A stretch of 64,000 nucleotides of DNA from Azospirillum lipoferum (GTDB lineage: Bacteria; Pseudomonadota; Alphaproteobacteria; Azospirillales; Azospirillaceae), in assembly GCF_024170005.1 (NCBI RefSeq), contig NZ_JALJXJ010000026.1:1-64000 (forward strand), in the 5' to 3' direction. The stretch's first letter is position 1. Each line of letters starts with the position of its first letter. The position numbers were made by a program, and so were the translations under genes. A model generated the notes under the pieces. It was not told where the DNA came from. It did no database searches and saw nothing but the letters and a program-made list of their open reading frames with translations. Below, piece after piece: positions 18,005-26,978 of this stretch.

Positions 18005-18899
18005 CCCCCTCCCCCGGACCGGGCCCCGCTTCCGGGTTCAGGCCGGGCAGCCGCGCCCGGCTGCCGCTGCGTTCCGAATAGGCGCGGGTCAGTTCCGCCC
18101 CGAACAGGAAGATGACCGCCGAATAATAGACCCACAGCAGGATCAACACGAAGGACCCCGCCGCGCCATAGACGGTCACCACCCCGCTGGTGGCGATGTA
18201 GAAGCCGATCAGGAACTTGCCCACCGCGAACAGGAAGGCGTTCACCGCCGCCCCCAGCCAGACGTCGGCCCAGCGGATGTAGGTGTCGGGCAGGATGCGG
18301 TAGATCAGCGCGAACAGGCCGGTCAGCACCGTCCAGGACACCACCACGTCGACCAGCCACAGCAGCGACGGCATCGCCGGCAGATAACCGGCGGCCCAGC
18401 GGCCGGCCGCCGCCAGCGCCGCGCTGACAACCAGCGAGACGATCAGCAGGAAGCCGATGGCGCCGATCAGCGCCAGCGCCTTCAGCCGCACCCGCACCAG
18501 CCAGGTGATGGTCGATTCCTGCGGTGCCGCCACCCGCCAGATGCGGTTCAGCCCGGCCTGCAGCTCGACGAAGACGGTGGTGGCGCCGACCAGGATGGTG
18601 CCGATGCCGATGACGCTGGCGACGATGCCGGTCTCGCGCGCCCCGGCCCGCGCGATCAGATCCTGCAAGGTCTGGCCGGCATCGTGCCCGACCAGCGCCG
18701 TCAGTTGCTCGACCAGGGCACCGCGCGCCGCCTCGTCGCCGAACACCAGCCCGGCCAGCGCGATCACCAGGATCGCCAGCGGCGCCAGCGAGAAGATGGT
18801 GTAGAAGGCGATGGACGCCGCCATGCTCATCGCGTCGTCGTTCATCCAGCCATAGGCCGCATCGACGACTATCCCCCACCACCGCCGCACGCCGCCCAT
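17952..18899 (-). CDS. YihY/BrkB family inner-membrane protein
   Basis: This polytopic protein of about 315 residues is in the YihY/virulence-factor BrkB family (once misnamed RNase BN). Family features are AYGWMNDDAMSMAASIAFYTIFSLAPLAILVIALAG at the N-terminus, the GATTVFVELQAGLNRIWRV segment, and GAAGSFVLILLWVYYSAVIFLFGAELTRAYSE near the C-terminus; about six membrane helices are seen. The start at 18899 has GGGGAGGG upstream; 18956 is an in-frame alternative adding 19 residues. Its biochemical function is not established. Confidence 0.85.
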   Translation of the reverse strand: MGGVRRWWGIVVDAAYGWMNDDAMSMAASIAFYTIFSLAPLAILVIALAGLVFGDEAARGALVEQLTALVGHDAGQTLQDLIARAGARETGIVASVIGIGTILVGATTVFVELQAGLNRIWRVAAPQESTITWLVRVRLKALALIGAIGFLLIVSLVVSAALAAAGRWAAGYLPAMPSLLWLVDVVVSWTVLTGLFALIYRILPDTYIRWADVWLGAAVNAFLFAVGKFLIGFYIATSGVVTVYGAAGSFVLILLWVYYSAVIFLFGAELTRAYSERSGSRARLPGLNPEAGPGPGEGASVRSSRVPESSGSAAP

Positions 18900-19098
18900 C
18901 GCCGCCCTCCCCGTCCCGGACCATCCCTGCGGTAACACCGGCCGCGGCCTTTCCATCCCGCCCTACCCGCTTCCGCGGTCCCGTGTTAGGAAGAAAGCCT
19001 CCGCGGCCAGCAGCCGTTGAACAGGTGAACAGCACGCCGGAAACTGTTTCACGGCGTTCCAAACCTTCCATCCAAAGCCAGGACAGGAGACCCGCCCG

Positions 19099-19824
19099 GT
19101 GTCGCAGAAGGTGATCGGCCTGATCGGGGGCATGAGCTGGGAAAGCTCGGCCGAGTATTACCGCATCGTCAACGAGGGCGTCCGCGACCGGCTGGGTGGG
19201 CTGCGCTCGGCCCGCTGCCTGATGTGGTCCTTCGACTTCGCGGAGGTCGAGGCGTTGCAGCATGCCGGCCGCTGGGACGACGCCACCGCCCTGATGATCG
19301 ACGCCGCCCGCCGGCTGGAGCGCGGCGGCGCCGATTTCCTGCTGATCTGCACCAACACCATGCACCGCATGGCCGCCGAGGTGCAGGCCGCCGTCGCCGT
19401 CCCGCTGCTGCACATCGCCGACCCCACCGCCGAGCGCATCCGCGCCGCCGGCCACCGCCGCGTCGGGCTGCTCGGCACCGCCTTCACCATGGAGCAGGAT
19501 TTCTACAAGGGCCGGCTGGCCGACCGCCACGGGCTGGAGGTGCTGATCCCCGACGAGGCCGACCGGGCCACCGTCCATCGCATCATCTACGAGGAGCTGG
19601 TCCAGGGCCGGGTCGAGGCCGCCTCCCGCCAGGCCTATCGCGACGTGATCGCCCGGCTGGTCGAGCGCGGCGCCGAGGCCGTCATCCTCGGCTGCACCGA
19701 GATCATGCTGCTGGTGAAGCCGGAGGACAGCGCCGTCCCCCTGTTCGACACCACCGCCATCCATGCCGAAGCGGCGGTGGAACTGGCCATCGCCGGCTTC
19801 ACCCCATCCCCAGCCGTTCCTTGA
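19099..19824 (+). CDS. aspartate/glutamate racemase family protein
   Basis: This 241-residue cofactor-independent racemase of the Asp/Glu/hydantoin family starts IGLIGGMSWESSAEYYRIVNEGV, typical of the aspartate racemase/YgeA branch. The two catalytic cysteines are visible in LLICTNTMH and ILGCTEIML. It interconverts amino-acid enantiomers, probably of acidic or broad-specificity substrates. The start is GTG with AGGACAGGAG upstream. The 3' end overlaps the converging response-regulator gene by 26 bp. Confidence 0.88.
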   Translation: MSQKVIGLIGGMSWESSAEYYRIVNEGVRDRLGGLRSARCLMWSFDFAEVEALQHAGRWDDATALMIDAARRLERGGADFLLICTNTMHRMAAEVQAAVAVPLLHIADPTAERIRAAGHRRVGLLGTAFTMEQDFYKGRLADRHGLEVLIPDEADRATVHRIIYEELVQGRVEAASRQAYRDVIARLVERGAEAVILGCTEIMLLVKPEDSAVPLFDTTAIHAEAAVELAIAGFTPSPAVP

Positions 19825-20542
19825 GCGCTCCCAGGAAGCGGCGGCTGACCGGCACCGCATGGCCGCCAATGGTCTGAATCTCCGCCAGCCCGCCATCGGC
19901 GAAGCGGATTTCCCGGATGCGCTCCGGATTGACCAGATGCTGGCGGTGGCAGCGGAACAGTTGGCTCTTCTCCTGGATGGTGTGCAGGGTCAGCTCGGTG
20001 AAGCGCTCCTGCCCATCCTCCCCCACCACATAGACGCCGGCGGGGCGGGAGACGACATACTCGACATCGGCCAGCTTCATCAGGGTGATGCGGTTGACCC
20101 CGGTGCAGGGGATGTGGCGCAGTTCCGCCGCCCCCGGCAGGACGGACAGCTCCTGCGGCGCATGCTGCCGGCGCAGCCGTTGCAGGGTCTTCTCCAGCCG
20201 CGCCGGATCGGCCGGCTTCAGCAGGTAATCGAAGGCATGCTCCTCGAAGGCCTGGACGGCATACTCGTCATGGGCGGTCAGGAAGACGATGCGCGGCATC
20301 CGCTCCGGGTCGAGCATGCTCAGCATCTCCAGCCCGCTGACCCGCGGCATCTGGATGTCGAGGAAGACCACGTCGGGCGCCTGCCGGTTGATGGCGCCGA
20401 TCGCCTCGATGGCGTTGGCGCATTCGCCGACGATGCGGATGTCGGCGGCCTCCTCCAGCATGCGGCGCAGCTCTTCCCGCGCCAGCGGCTCGTCATCGAC
20501 GATCAGGACAGTCATGGCAGCGGGCATCATGGGAGCCATCAT
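19799..20542 (-). CDS. LytTR-family response regulator (BtsR/YehT-like)
   Basis: This 247-residue regulator has a receiver domain (VLIVDDEPLAREELRRML, phospho-acceptor Asp in VVFLDIQMP, Lys in FDYLLKPADP) followed by a LytTR DNA-binding domain (LADVEYVVSRPAGVYVV to FRCHRQHLVNPERIREI). It overlaps its kinase gene by ATGA. The real start may be the internal MTVLIVDDE at 20515. In E. coli, BtsR activates the CstA-family pyruvate transporter gene btsT, and here cstA is nearby, so it is a probable target. Confidence 0.88.
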   Translation of the reverse strand: MMAPMMPAAMTVLIVDDEPLAREELRRMLEEAADIRIVGECANAIEAIGAINRQAPDVVFLDIQMPRVSGLEMLSMLDPERMPRIVFLTAHDEYAVQAFEEHAFDYLLKPADPARLEKTLQRLRRQHAPQELSVLPGAAELRHIPCTGVNRITLMKLADVEYVVSRPAGVYVVGEDGQERFTELTLHTIQEKSQLFRCHRQHLVNPERIREIRFADGGLAEIQTIGGHAVPVSRRFLGALKERLGMG

Positions 20543-22245
20543 GCAGGCACGGTCTCTTCGAGAGGCAGGCGCAAAGTGACGCGGGTGGAGGCATCGGGCT
20601 CGCAGGCGACCGAGACGCCGTAAGCCTCACCGTAGCGGTTGCGGATGCGGCGGTCGACGATGGTCATTCCCAGCCCGTCGCCGCCCGGCTTCGCCTCGTA
20701 GAGGCCGGCATTGTCCTCCACCGACAGCAGCAGGTCGCCGCCCTCCCGCCGGGCCGCGATGCGCACCCGGCCGTCGCCCAGAAGCTGCGCCGTGCCGTGC
20801 TTGATCGCGTTCTCCACCAGCGGCTGGAGCGAGAAGGCCGGCAGCCGGGCATGGCGAAGATCGTCCGGCACCGCGATCTCCACCGCCAGCCGGCCGGTGA
20901 AGCGGGCCAGCTCGATCTGGAGATAGGCGCTGACATGCTCGACCTCGTCGGCCAGCGTCGCCATCTGGCTGGGGCGCTTCAGGTTCTTGCGGAAGAAGGT
21001 CGACAGGTTCTGCACCAGCATCCGCGCCCGCTCCGGATCGTTGCGGATGACGGCGGAGATGGTGTTGAGCGCGTTGAACAGGAAATGCGGGTTGACCTGC
21101 GCATGCAGCAGCTTGATCTCCGACTGCGCCAGCAGCGCCTTCTGCTGCTCGTAACGGCCGGCCAGGATCTGGTTGGACAGCAGCCGCGCCACCCCCTCCC
21201 CCAGCGTCCGGTTGATGGTGGAGAAGATCTTGGTCTTCGGCTCGTACAGCTTGATGGTGCCGATCACCCCGCCATCCTCGCCCACCAGCGGGATCACCAG
21301 CGCCGCCCCCAGCCGGCAGGCCGGGCTGATCGAGCAGCGATAGGCCACCTCGTTGCCGTCGGCATAGATCACCTGATTGCTGGCGATGGCCTGATGGGTC
21401 TGCGGCGAGCTGATCGGCGTGCCCGGCAGATGGTGGTCGTCGCCCATGCCGATGAAGGCCAGCAGCTTCTCCCGGTCGGTGATGGCGACGGCGCCGACGC
21501 CGGTCTCCTCGAAGATGATGCGGGCGACGCGGGTGCTGTTCTCGCTGTTGAAGCCGCCGCGCAGAACCCCGTCGCAGCGCGCGGCGATCTTCAGCGCCTT
21601 GGCGGAGAAGGCGCTGGACTGCTTTTCGTCCAGCACGCGGCGTTCCAGCAGGATGCGCATGAACAGCGCGGCCCCGACCGTGTTGGCGACGATCATGGGA
21701 GCGGCCACCACCTCCACCAGATGCACCGCTGCCTCGAACGGCCGGGCCACCGCCAGGATGATCAGCATCTGCACCACCTCCGCGACGAAGGTGACGGCGC
21801 CGACGCGCAGCGGGTTGAACAGCGGTTCGATCCGCCCCTGCCGCACCATGTGGCGGTGGACCAGCCCGCCGATCAGCCCCTCCGCCATGGTGGAGATGGC
21901 GCAGGCCAGCGCCGACATGCCGCCCAGCGAATAGCGGTGCAGGCCGCCGGTCAGCCCGACCGCCAGCCCCACCGACGGCCCGCCGAAGATGCCGCCCAGC
22001 ACCGCGCCGATGGCGCGGGTGTTGGCGATGCTGTCGTCGATGTGCAGGCCGAAATAGGTCCCCATGATGCAGAAGATCGAGAAGATCACGTAGCAGGCCA
22101 GCTTGTGCGGCCAGCGCACCGTCACATGGGTCAGCGGCAGGAACAGCGGCGTCCGGCTCAGCAGATAGGCGATCACCAGATACACGCACATCTGCTGAAG
22201 CAGCGAGAGGACCAGGGTGAAGGGCTCGACTGACATGGGGGGCAT
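20539..22245 (-). CDS. LytS/BtsS-type sensor histidine kinase
   Basis: This 568-residue membrane kinase has an N-terminal 5TMR-LYT region of about six helices (residues 8-200), then a GAF domain (TGVGAVAITDREKLLAFIGMG). The His_kinase domain carries the phospho-acceptor in LHAQVNPHFLFNALNTI and an ATPase domain (LQPLVENAIKHG, DGLGMTIVDRRI). BtsS of E. coli senses extracellular pyruvate. The paired LytTR regulator and nearby cstA support a similar role, though ligand specificity cannot be read from sequence. Confidence 0.88.
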   Translation of the reverse strand: MPPMSVEPFTLVLSLLQQMCVYLVIAYLLSRTPLFLPLTHVTVRWPHKLACYVIFSIFCIMGTYFGLHIDDSIANTRAIGAVLGGIFGGPSVGLAVGLTGGLHRYSLGGMSALACAISTMAEGLIGGLVHRHMVRQGRIEPLFNPLRVGAVTFVAEVVQMLIILAVARPFEAAVHLVEVVAAPMIVANTVGAALFMRILLERRVLDEKQSSAFSAKALKIAARCDGVLRGGFNSENSTRVARIIFEETGVGAVAITDREKLLAFIGMGDDHHLPGTPISSPQTHQAIASNQVIYADGNEVAYRCSISPACRLGAALVIPLVGEDGGVIGTIKLYEPKTKIFSTINRTLGEGVARLLSNQILAGRYEQQKALLAQSEIKLLHAQVNPHFLFNALNTISAVIRNDPERARMLVQNLSTFFRKNLKRPSQMATLADEVEHVSAYLQIELARFTGRLAVEIAVPDDLRHARLPAFSLQPLVENAIKHGTAQLLGDGRVRIAARREGGDLLLSVEDNAGLYEAKPGGDGLGMTIVDRRIRNRYGEAYGVSVACEPDASTRVTLRLPLEETVPA

Positions 22246-22358
22246 GGCGGTATTCCCGGCGGCGGCCTCGATGGATTGGCCCCGCTCCGCGCCATCCTAC
22301 ACCGGCGGGCGCCCGCCGCCGATGGGACATCCTTGCATGCCTACCGCGGCACGGGCAC

Positions 22359-23177
22359 TCAGCGCCGCCGCGGCGCCGGGTGCAGCAGCGCCAGTTCGGG
22401 CGTCACCGACTGCCGCATCGCCGCGTCCCATTCGCTCATAGTGACGAAGCGCAGGCCGCGCTTCTCCCCCTCCTCAAGGATGGCCGGCAGGGCCGCGACG
22501 GTGGCCGCCTTGGTGCTGTGCATCAGCACGACGGCGCCGGGGACCAGCCGCTCGACGATGCGGTGGCGGATGATGTCGGGACCGGTGTCCTTCCAGTCCT
22601 GGCTGTCGGCGGTCCACTGCACCGTCGCCATGCCGTGGTGGCGCGCCAGTGCCGCCAGCGCGTCGTCGACGTCGCCGTAGGGCGGCCGGAACCATGTCGC
22701 CTTGACGCCGATGGACGCCAGCGCCTTTTCCGCCTGCGCCAGGTTCCACTCGCGCCCGGCCGGATTCAGGTCGGTGGTCATCGGGTGGGTCTGGGTGTGG
22801 CTGCCGACCTCGTTGCCGGACGCCGCCACCAGCCGGGCGATGCCGTGATGCTCGGGGATTTTGGCGCCGATGTAGAAGAAAGTCGCCTTCGCCCCATGCG
22901 CCCGCAGGATGTCGAGGATGTGCGGGTCGTTGGCGTCCGGCCCGTCGTCGATGGTCAGCGCCACCACCTTCGCCCCCGGCAGGGTCAAATCCACCTGGGC
23001 GAGGTCGAGGTCCGATCCGGGGATCAGATGCTGCGTCACGAAGGGCGCCGCACCATGGGTGGCGGCATAGCTGCGCTGGCCCGCCATGGCGGAACCCGGC
23101 AGGACGGAACCCGGCAGGACGGACAGGGCGGCAGCCAGCCCAAGCGGCAGGACGGCGCGGCGGAACAGGGTCATCAT
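22359..23177 (-). CDS. secreted polysaccharide deacetylase (NodB domain)
   Basis: This 272-residue carbohydrate esterase 4 protein has a signal peptide of about 32 residues (VLPLGLAAALSVLPGS..AMAG). NodB motifs are intact: motif 1 TIDDGPD, motif 2 SHTQTHP with the metal His pair, motif 3 RPPYGDVDD, then WTADSQDW and VVLMHSTKA. It probably N-deacetylates a cell-envelope or extracellular polysaccharide in the periplasm. It stands alone, so the substrate is unknown. Confidence 0.88.
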   Translation of the reverse strand: MMTLFRRAVLPLGLAAALSVLPGSVLPGSAMAGQRSYAATHGAAPFVTQHLIPGSDLDLAQVDLTLPGAKVVALTIDDGPDANDPHILDILRAHGAKATFFYIGAKIPEHHGIARLVAASGNEVGSHTQTHPMTTDLNPAGREWNLAQAEKALASIGVKATWFRPPYGDVDDALAALARHHGMATVQWTADSQDWKDTGPDIIRHRIVERLVPGAVVLMHSTKAATVAALPAILEEGEKRGLRFVTMSEWDAAMRQSVTPELALLHPAPRRR

Positions 23178-23347
23178 CGCAAGGGCACTTGAGAAAAGTC
23201 AGCGCCGCCCCTCCCCTCCAAAGGGGTAGGACCGGCAGAGGACCGAGATTTGCGCCCACCCGCCGTGATGGACAAGCGATTTGTTGCGGACCTGCGAGGG
23301 GGGGCCGTCAGGTTTGGCGCCAAGTCTAGATTATGGTTAAACTCACG

Positions 23348-23375
23348 GCAAATTGGTGCGAGACCTGATGAAGCC
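23348..23375. repeat. dispersed 28-bp repeat, copy 1
   Basis: This sequence, GCAAATTGGTGCGAGACC followed by TGATGAAGCC, matches 36674-36701 at 25 of 28 positions. All three differences are T/C transitions. Both copies are intergenic. Confidence 0.65.
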
Positions 23376-23781
23376 GTCCAGTTCATCAGCCAGCAGGTCG
23401 AACTCCAGGACGCATGGCATCGGCGGTGATGCCCGTGACCATCATCTCCCGCCTGCCGGCAAACTTTGCAACAGAGCCGCCCGACGAATCACGAATAGCG
23501 GCGCCGGAAGGCAGCGGCCTGAAATATAAAAAATCCGTAATGGAAATATTTTTTAGACCTTGTCTCCCAAACACTATGCAGAATCAGCCCTTCTCAAAGG
23601 AAGGCGGGCCGGAATCTGGGTTATCACTATGGACTACATTCTCAACCTGACATTTTCCCAGAGACCAGTCGGCACCGTTTTTCGCTCGAACACTCTCCGG
23701 CAGGCAACATCAAACCATTGATTCACAACGAAAAACCATTACAGCCCTGATTTATGCAAAATTTTCCTGCACGCTTTTCCC

Positions 23782-23801
23782 GTTACCCCGATTGAGGTAA
23801 C
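23782..23801. promoter_or_regulatory. inverted repeat GTTACC-N8-GGTAAC, possible operator
   Basis: Six-base perfect arms are separated by eight bases, at the right edge of the AT-rich island and about 350 bp before the binding-protein gene. The geometry fits a dimeric repressor site; no regulator is identified. Confidence 0.35.
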
Positions 23802-24152
23802 CTACCCGATATGAGATATGCGGACTACTCGCCCCTCTAACCAGGGATGCCTTTTTCACATGCCGATGCCGCAAGCAGGTGAGGCCACCCCACACCGGTT
23901 GACCACGGGGAGGACCGGCGCACCGACCCTGCCGTCTCCTTGCCGCTGGCCGGGCGAATCGTCCGTCTACAGTGACTTGCGGTCCGTGGCAGCCGTGCCG
24001 GACCGAGCGGAGCGTGACCGTATGCAGAACGTCCAATCGACCGACGAAACCGGCAGCCGATCCGGCGCGGACCGGCAGGTCGTTTCCGGCCCCGCGGCTT
24101 CGGTCATTGTCCACGTCCCAGAATTCCACCGCCAAGATTGTGAGGGCCTCCG

Positions 24153-25772
24153 GTGACAGAGCTAACGAAGAGGGTATCGGCGGTGATGCTTGCCGCCGGG
24201 CTTGCGCTTTTCACTGGGACGGCGGCGCAGGCTGCGACGGTGCTGAATCGCGGCAACGGCGGCGAACCGTCGACGCTGGACCCGCACCGCACGGACGGGC
24301 GCATCGAATCGAACATTCTGCGCGACCTGTTCGAAGGGCTGGTGGTGTACGGCCCCGATGGCCGCATCCTGCCGGGCGTCGCCGAAAACTGGCAGGTGTC
24401 GGATGACGGCAAACTCTACAGCTTCCAGCTCCGCGCCGACGCCCGCTGGTCCAATGGCGATCCGATCACGGCGGAGGATTTCGTCTACAGCCTGCGCCGC
24501 GCCCTGACGCCCAAGGACGGGATCCAGCCTTCCTCCAACATGCGCGTCATCAAGGGCGCCGCTGCCGTCATCGACGGCGCCAAGCCGGCCGACACGCTGG
24601 GCGTGGCGGCGCCGGATCCGCGCACCGTGACCATCGCGCTCGAGGCCGCCACCCCCTATTTCCTCGATCTGATCGCCGCCGACAACAGCGCCCTGCCCGT
24701 GCACCGCGCCACCGTCGAATCCCAGCGCGAACGCTGGACCGACCCCGGCAAGATGGTCAGCAACGGTGCCTATGTGCTGGAGGAATGGCGCGCCCGTCAG
24801 CAGATCGGCCTTGGCAAGAACGCCAACTTCCACGACAGCGGCAGCGTCGCCATCGATCGCGTCAACTTCTTCCCCATCGACGATTCCGCCGAGGAGGTCG
24901 ACCGCTTCAAGGCCGGAGCCCTCCACCTCACCTACGAGGTTCCGCAGGACCGCGTGAAGTGGATTTCGCTGACCGAACCGAAGGTGTTCTGGAACAGGCC
25001 CTTCCTCGCCACCTACTATTACGCCTTCAACCTCACGGTCGAACCGTTCAAAAGCAGCCGCGACCTGCGGCGTGCGCTGTCGCTGGCGGTCAACCGCGAG
25101 AACATCGTCGACAAGGTCACCCGCGCCGGCGAGACCCCGGCCTATGGGCTGGTGCCGCCCATCGTCCCCAACTACCGCCGCCAGACCGCCGACTTCATCG
25201 CCGAGCCGATGGAGAACCGCCTGCGCGAGGCGCGCCGCCTGTTCTCCGCCGCGGGCTTCAGCCCGATGCAGCCGCTGACGCTCGAAATCCTCTACAACCA
25301 GTCGGAAAACAACCGCGTCGTCGCCGACGCCGTCGTCTCCATGTGGCAGGACGCCTTCGGCAAGGGCATCCAGGTCAAGCCGGTCGGGGTCGAGCGCACC
25401 GACTATCTCAAGCGCCGCGCCCGGCGCGATTTCCAGATCGTGCGCGCGGCCTGGATCGGCGATTACGCCGATCCCACCGTCTTCCTCAACCTGATGCTGT
25501 CCACCGCTCTGCCGCCGCGCAACGATCCCGGCTACCGCAGCCGCAAGTATGACGATCTGCTCGCCAAGGCGGCGGCCAGCGAGGATGCGGGCCAGCGCTC
25601 CAGCCTGCTCGCCCAGGCCGAGAAGACGATGATCGACGACCACCCGGTCATCCCGATCTACCACTTTTCCACCAAGTCGCTGGTCAGCCAGCAGATCAAG
25701 GGCTGGGTCTACAACGTGCGCGATGTCCATCCCAGCCGCTTCCTGTCCTTCGCCGGCAAGGCCGCCTCGTGA
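24153..25772 (+). CDS. peptide/oligopeptide-type ABC transporter substrate-binding protein
   Basis: This 539-residue periplasmic protein of the OppA/DppA (SBP_bac_5) family has a signal peptide of about 27 residues (VMLAAGLALFTGTAAQAA). The opening GNGGEPSTLDPHRTDGRIESNILRDLFEGLV and the internal WSNGDPITAEDFVYSLRRAL are diagnostic. No permease or ATPase genes follow, so it is an orphan binding protein. It may act with a transporter elsewhere or as a sensor. The start is GTG. It lies 92 bp ahead of the TPR gene and may head the long rightward transcript. Confidence 0.9.
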   Translation: MTELTKRVSAVMLAAGLALFTGTAAQAATVLNRGNGGEPSTLDPHRTDGRIESNILRDLFEGLVVYGPDGRILPGVAENWQVSDDGKLYSFQLRADARWSNGDPITAEDFVYSLRRALTPKDGIQPSSNMRVIKGAAAVIDGAKPADTLGVAAPDPRTVTIALEAATPYFLDLIAADNSALPVHRATVESQRERWTDPGKMVSNGAYVLEEWRARQQIGLGKNANFHDSGSVAIDRVNFFPIDDSAEEVDRFKAGALHLTYEVPQDRVKWISLTEPKVFWNRPFLATYYYAFNLTVEPFKSSRDLRRALSLAVNRENIVDKVTRAGETPAYGLVPPIVPNYRRQTADFIAEPMENRLREARRLFSAAGFSPMQPLTLEILYNQSENNRVVADAVVSMWQDAFGKGIQVKPVGVERTDYLKRRARRDFQIVRAAWIGDYADPTVFLNLMLSTALPPRNDPGYRSRKYDDLLAKAAASEDAGQRSSLLAQAEKTMIDDHPVIPIYHFSTKSLVSQQIKGWVYNVRDVHPSRFLSFAGKAAS

Positions 25773-25864
25773 CCGCCGCCTCATGACCGCCGCCACGGCG
25801 GTGTCCGCAGCGGACTGACGGCAGACAGACAGCACAGCGAAAGCAGAGCGACAGGGGGGACAAG

Positions 25865-26953
25865 ATGGATTTCGGCATTCTCACCATTCCGCTGGTGACG
25901 CTGGCGATGGCCTTCGGCTTCGCCGTCTTCACCGACACCCAGACCATCCATTTCGACTATGTCGACGTGCCGGACTCGATCTCCCAGGAGACCGGCCTCA
26001 CGCCGGCGGTGGTGATCACCAAGCTGGCCGACGAGATGCAGGAGATCGAGCGGCAGGCCTTCACCAAGGCCGAAGCCCGTCAGGTCGAGCTTCACGCCGA
26101 CCAGAGCGCCACCTCGGTGCTGGGCGAATATCTCGGCGTCACCCCGCTGATCCGCGTGGTACAGGAATCGGCCCACATGATTCCCTTCACCTTCTCCGGG
26201 GAAATCGTGCGCCACGACCAGCAGGTCGAATTCATCCTGCGCAGCTACGACAGCCACCACAACAAGACGCGCATCCAGCGCAACGGCTCGGTCGACAACA
26301 TGAAGGGGCTGATCCATGGCGTCGCCTATGAGGCGATGCGGGTGGTGAACCCCTATATCCTGGCCGCCTATCAGTTCAAGCGCGACCGGCTGTCACGCGA
26401 CTTCACCCCGACGCTGGAGATCCTGCGCCTCGAACTGGAAGGGCACGACTCGCGCTACGCCCCGTGGCTGCACAATCTGTGGGGCATGGTCCTGTACCAG
26501 CAGAACGATCGCCACGGCGCCATCCACCAGTTCGAGGAGGCGGTGCATCTCGACCCCAACTTCCTGTCACCGGTCCTGAACCTGGGTGTCGTCAATGCCC
26601 GGCTCGGCGAGTATGACGCGGCGGTGCAGAACTTCGCGGCGGTGGTGGAGCACCCCAACGTGGTCCAGAGCCCGGCGGTGAAGGCGGCGGCGCTGAGCGA
26701 ATGGGGCTTCACCCTGGCCCTGACCGGCCGGATCGAAGAGGCCTATGCCAAGTTCGACGAGTCCAGCCGGACCGATCCCAACTTCTCCGACGTCTATTCG
26801 AGCTGGGCCGAGGTGCTGAGCGCCCAGGGACGCCGCGAGGAGGCGGAGCGGATGACCGCCAAGGCGCTGAAGCTTGCGCCGAAGGAGGTCGTCTATACCG
26901 AAAACCTGATCGGCACCGTCCAGAACGTACCGGCCACCGCCAGCATGAACTGA
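25865..26953 (+). CDS. membrane-anchored TPR protein of unknown function
   Basis: This 362-residue protein starts with one hydrophobic segment (FGILTIPLVTLAMAFGFAVF). A region of about 150 residues follows (IHFDYVDVPDSISQETGL, then IRVVQESAHMIPFTFSGEIV) that I do not recognise. Residues about 195-350 hold tetratricopeptide repeats (HNLWGMVLYQQNDRHGAIHQFEEAVHLDPNF, LGVVNARLGEYDAAVQNF, GRIEEAYAKFDESSRTDPNF). A GACAGGGGGGACAAG site precedes the ATG. It probably scaffolds a periplasmic or membrane assembly encoded by its operon; this is inferred. Confidence 0.75.
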   Translation: MDFGILTIPLVTLAMAFGFAVFTDTQTIHFDYVDVPDSISQETGLTPAVVITKLADEMQEIERQAFTKAEARQVELHADQSATSVLGEYLGVTPLIRVVQESAHMIPFTFSGEIVRHDQQVEFILRSYDSHHNKTRIQRNGSVDNMKGLIHGVAYEAMRVVNPYILAAYQFKRDRLSRDFTPTLEILRLELEGHDSRYAPWLHNLWGMVLYQQNDRHGAIHQFEEAVHLDPNFLSPVLNLGVVNARLGEYDAAVQNFAAVVEHPNVVQSPAVKAAALSEWGFTLALTGRIEEAYAKFDESSRTDPNFSDVYSSWAEVLSAQGRREEAERMTAKALKLAPKEVVYTENLIGTVQNVPATASMN

Positions 26954-26978
26954 CGGCACGGCAGAGGGGGGCCGAAGC

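Larger units (their letters stand above)
23178..24152. other. 975-bp gene-free stretch with an AT-rich island
   Basis: No convincing gene is seen. The left part has a short stem CCCCTCCAAAGGGG and a dispersed repeat at 23348-23375. The middle (about 23515-23815) is strikingly AT-rich for this replicon (e.g. GAAATATAAAAAATCC, AATATTTTTTAG), and an inverted repeat GTTACC-N8-GGTAAC lies at 23782-23801. The right part returns to high GC and leads into the binding-protein gene. It probably holds promoters for both flanking transcripts; a degraded insertion is also possible. Confidence 0.55.

Noticed and set aside
19045..19058. TGTTTCACGGCG as a possible parS half-site
   Set aside because: Only one arm of the TGTTTCACGTGAAACA parS palindrome is present, and it is about 33 kb from parAB.
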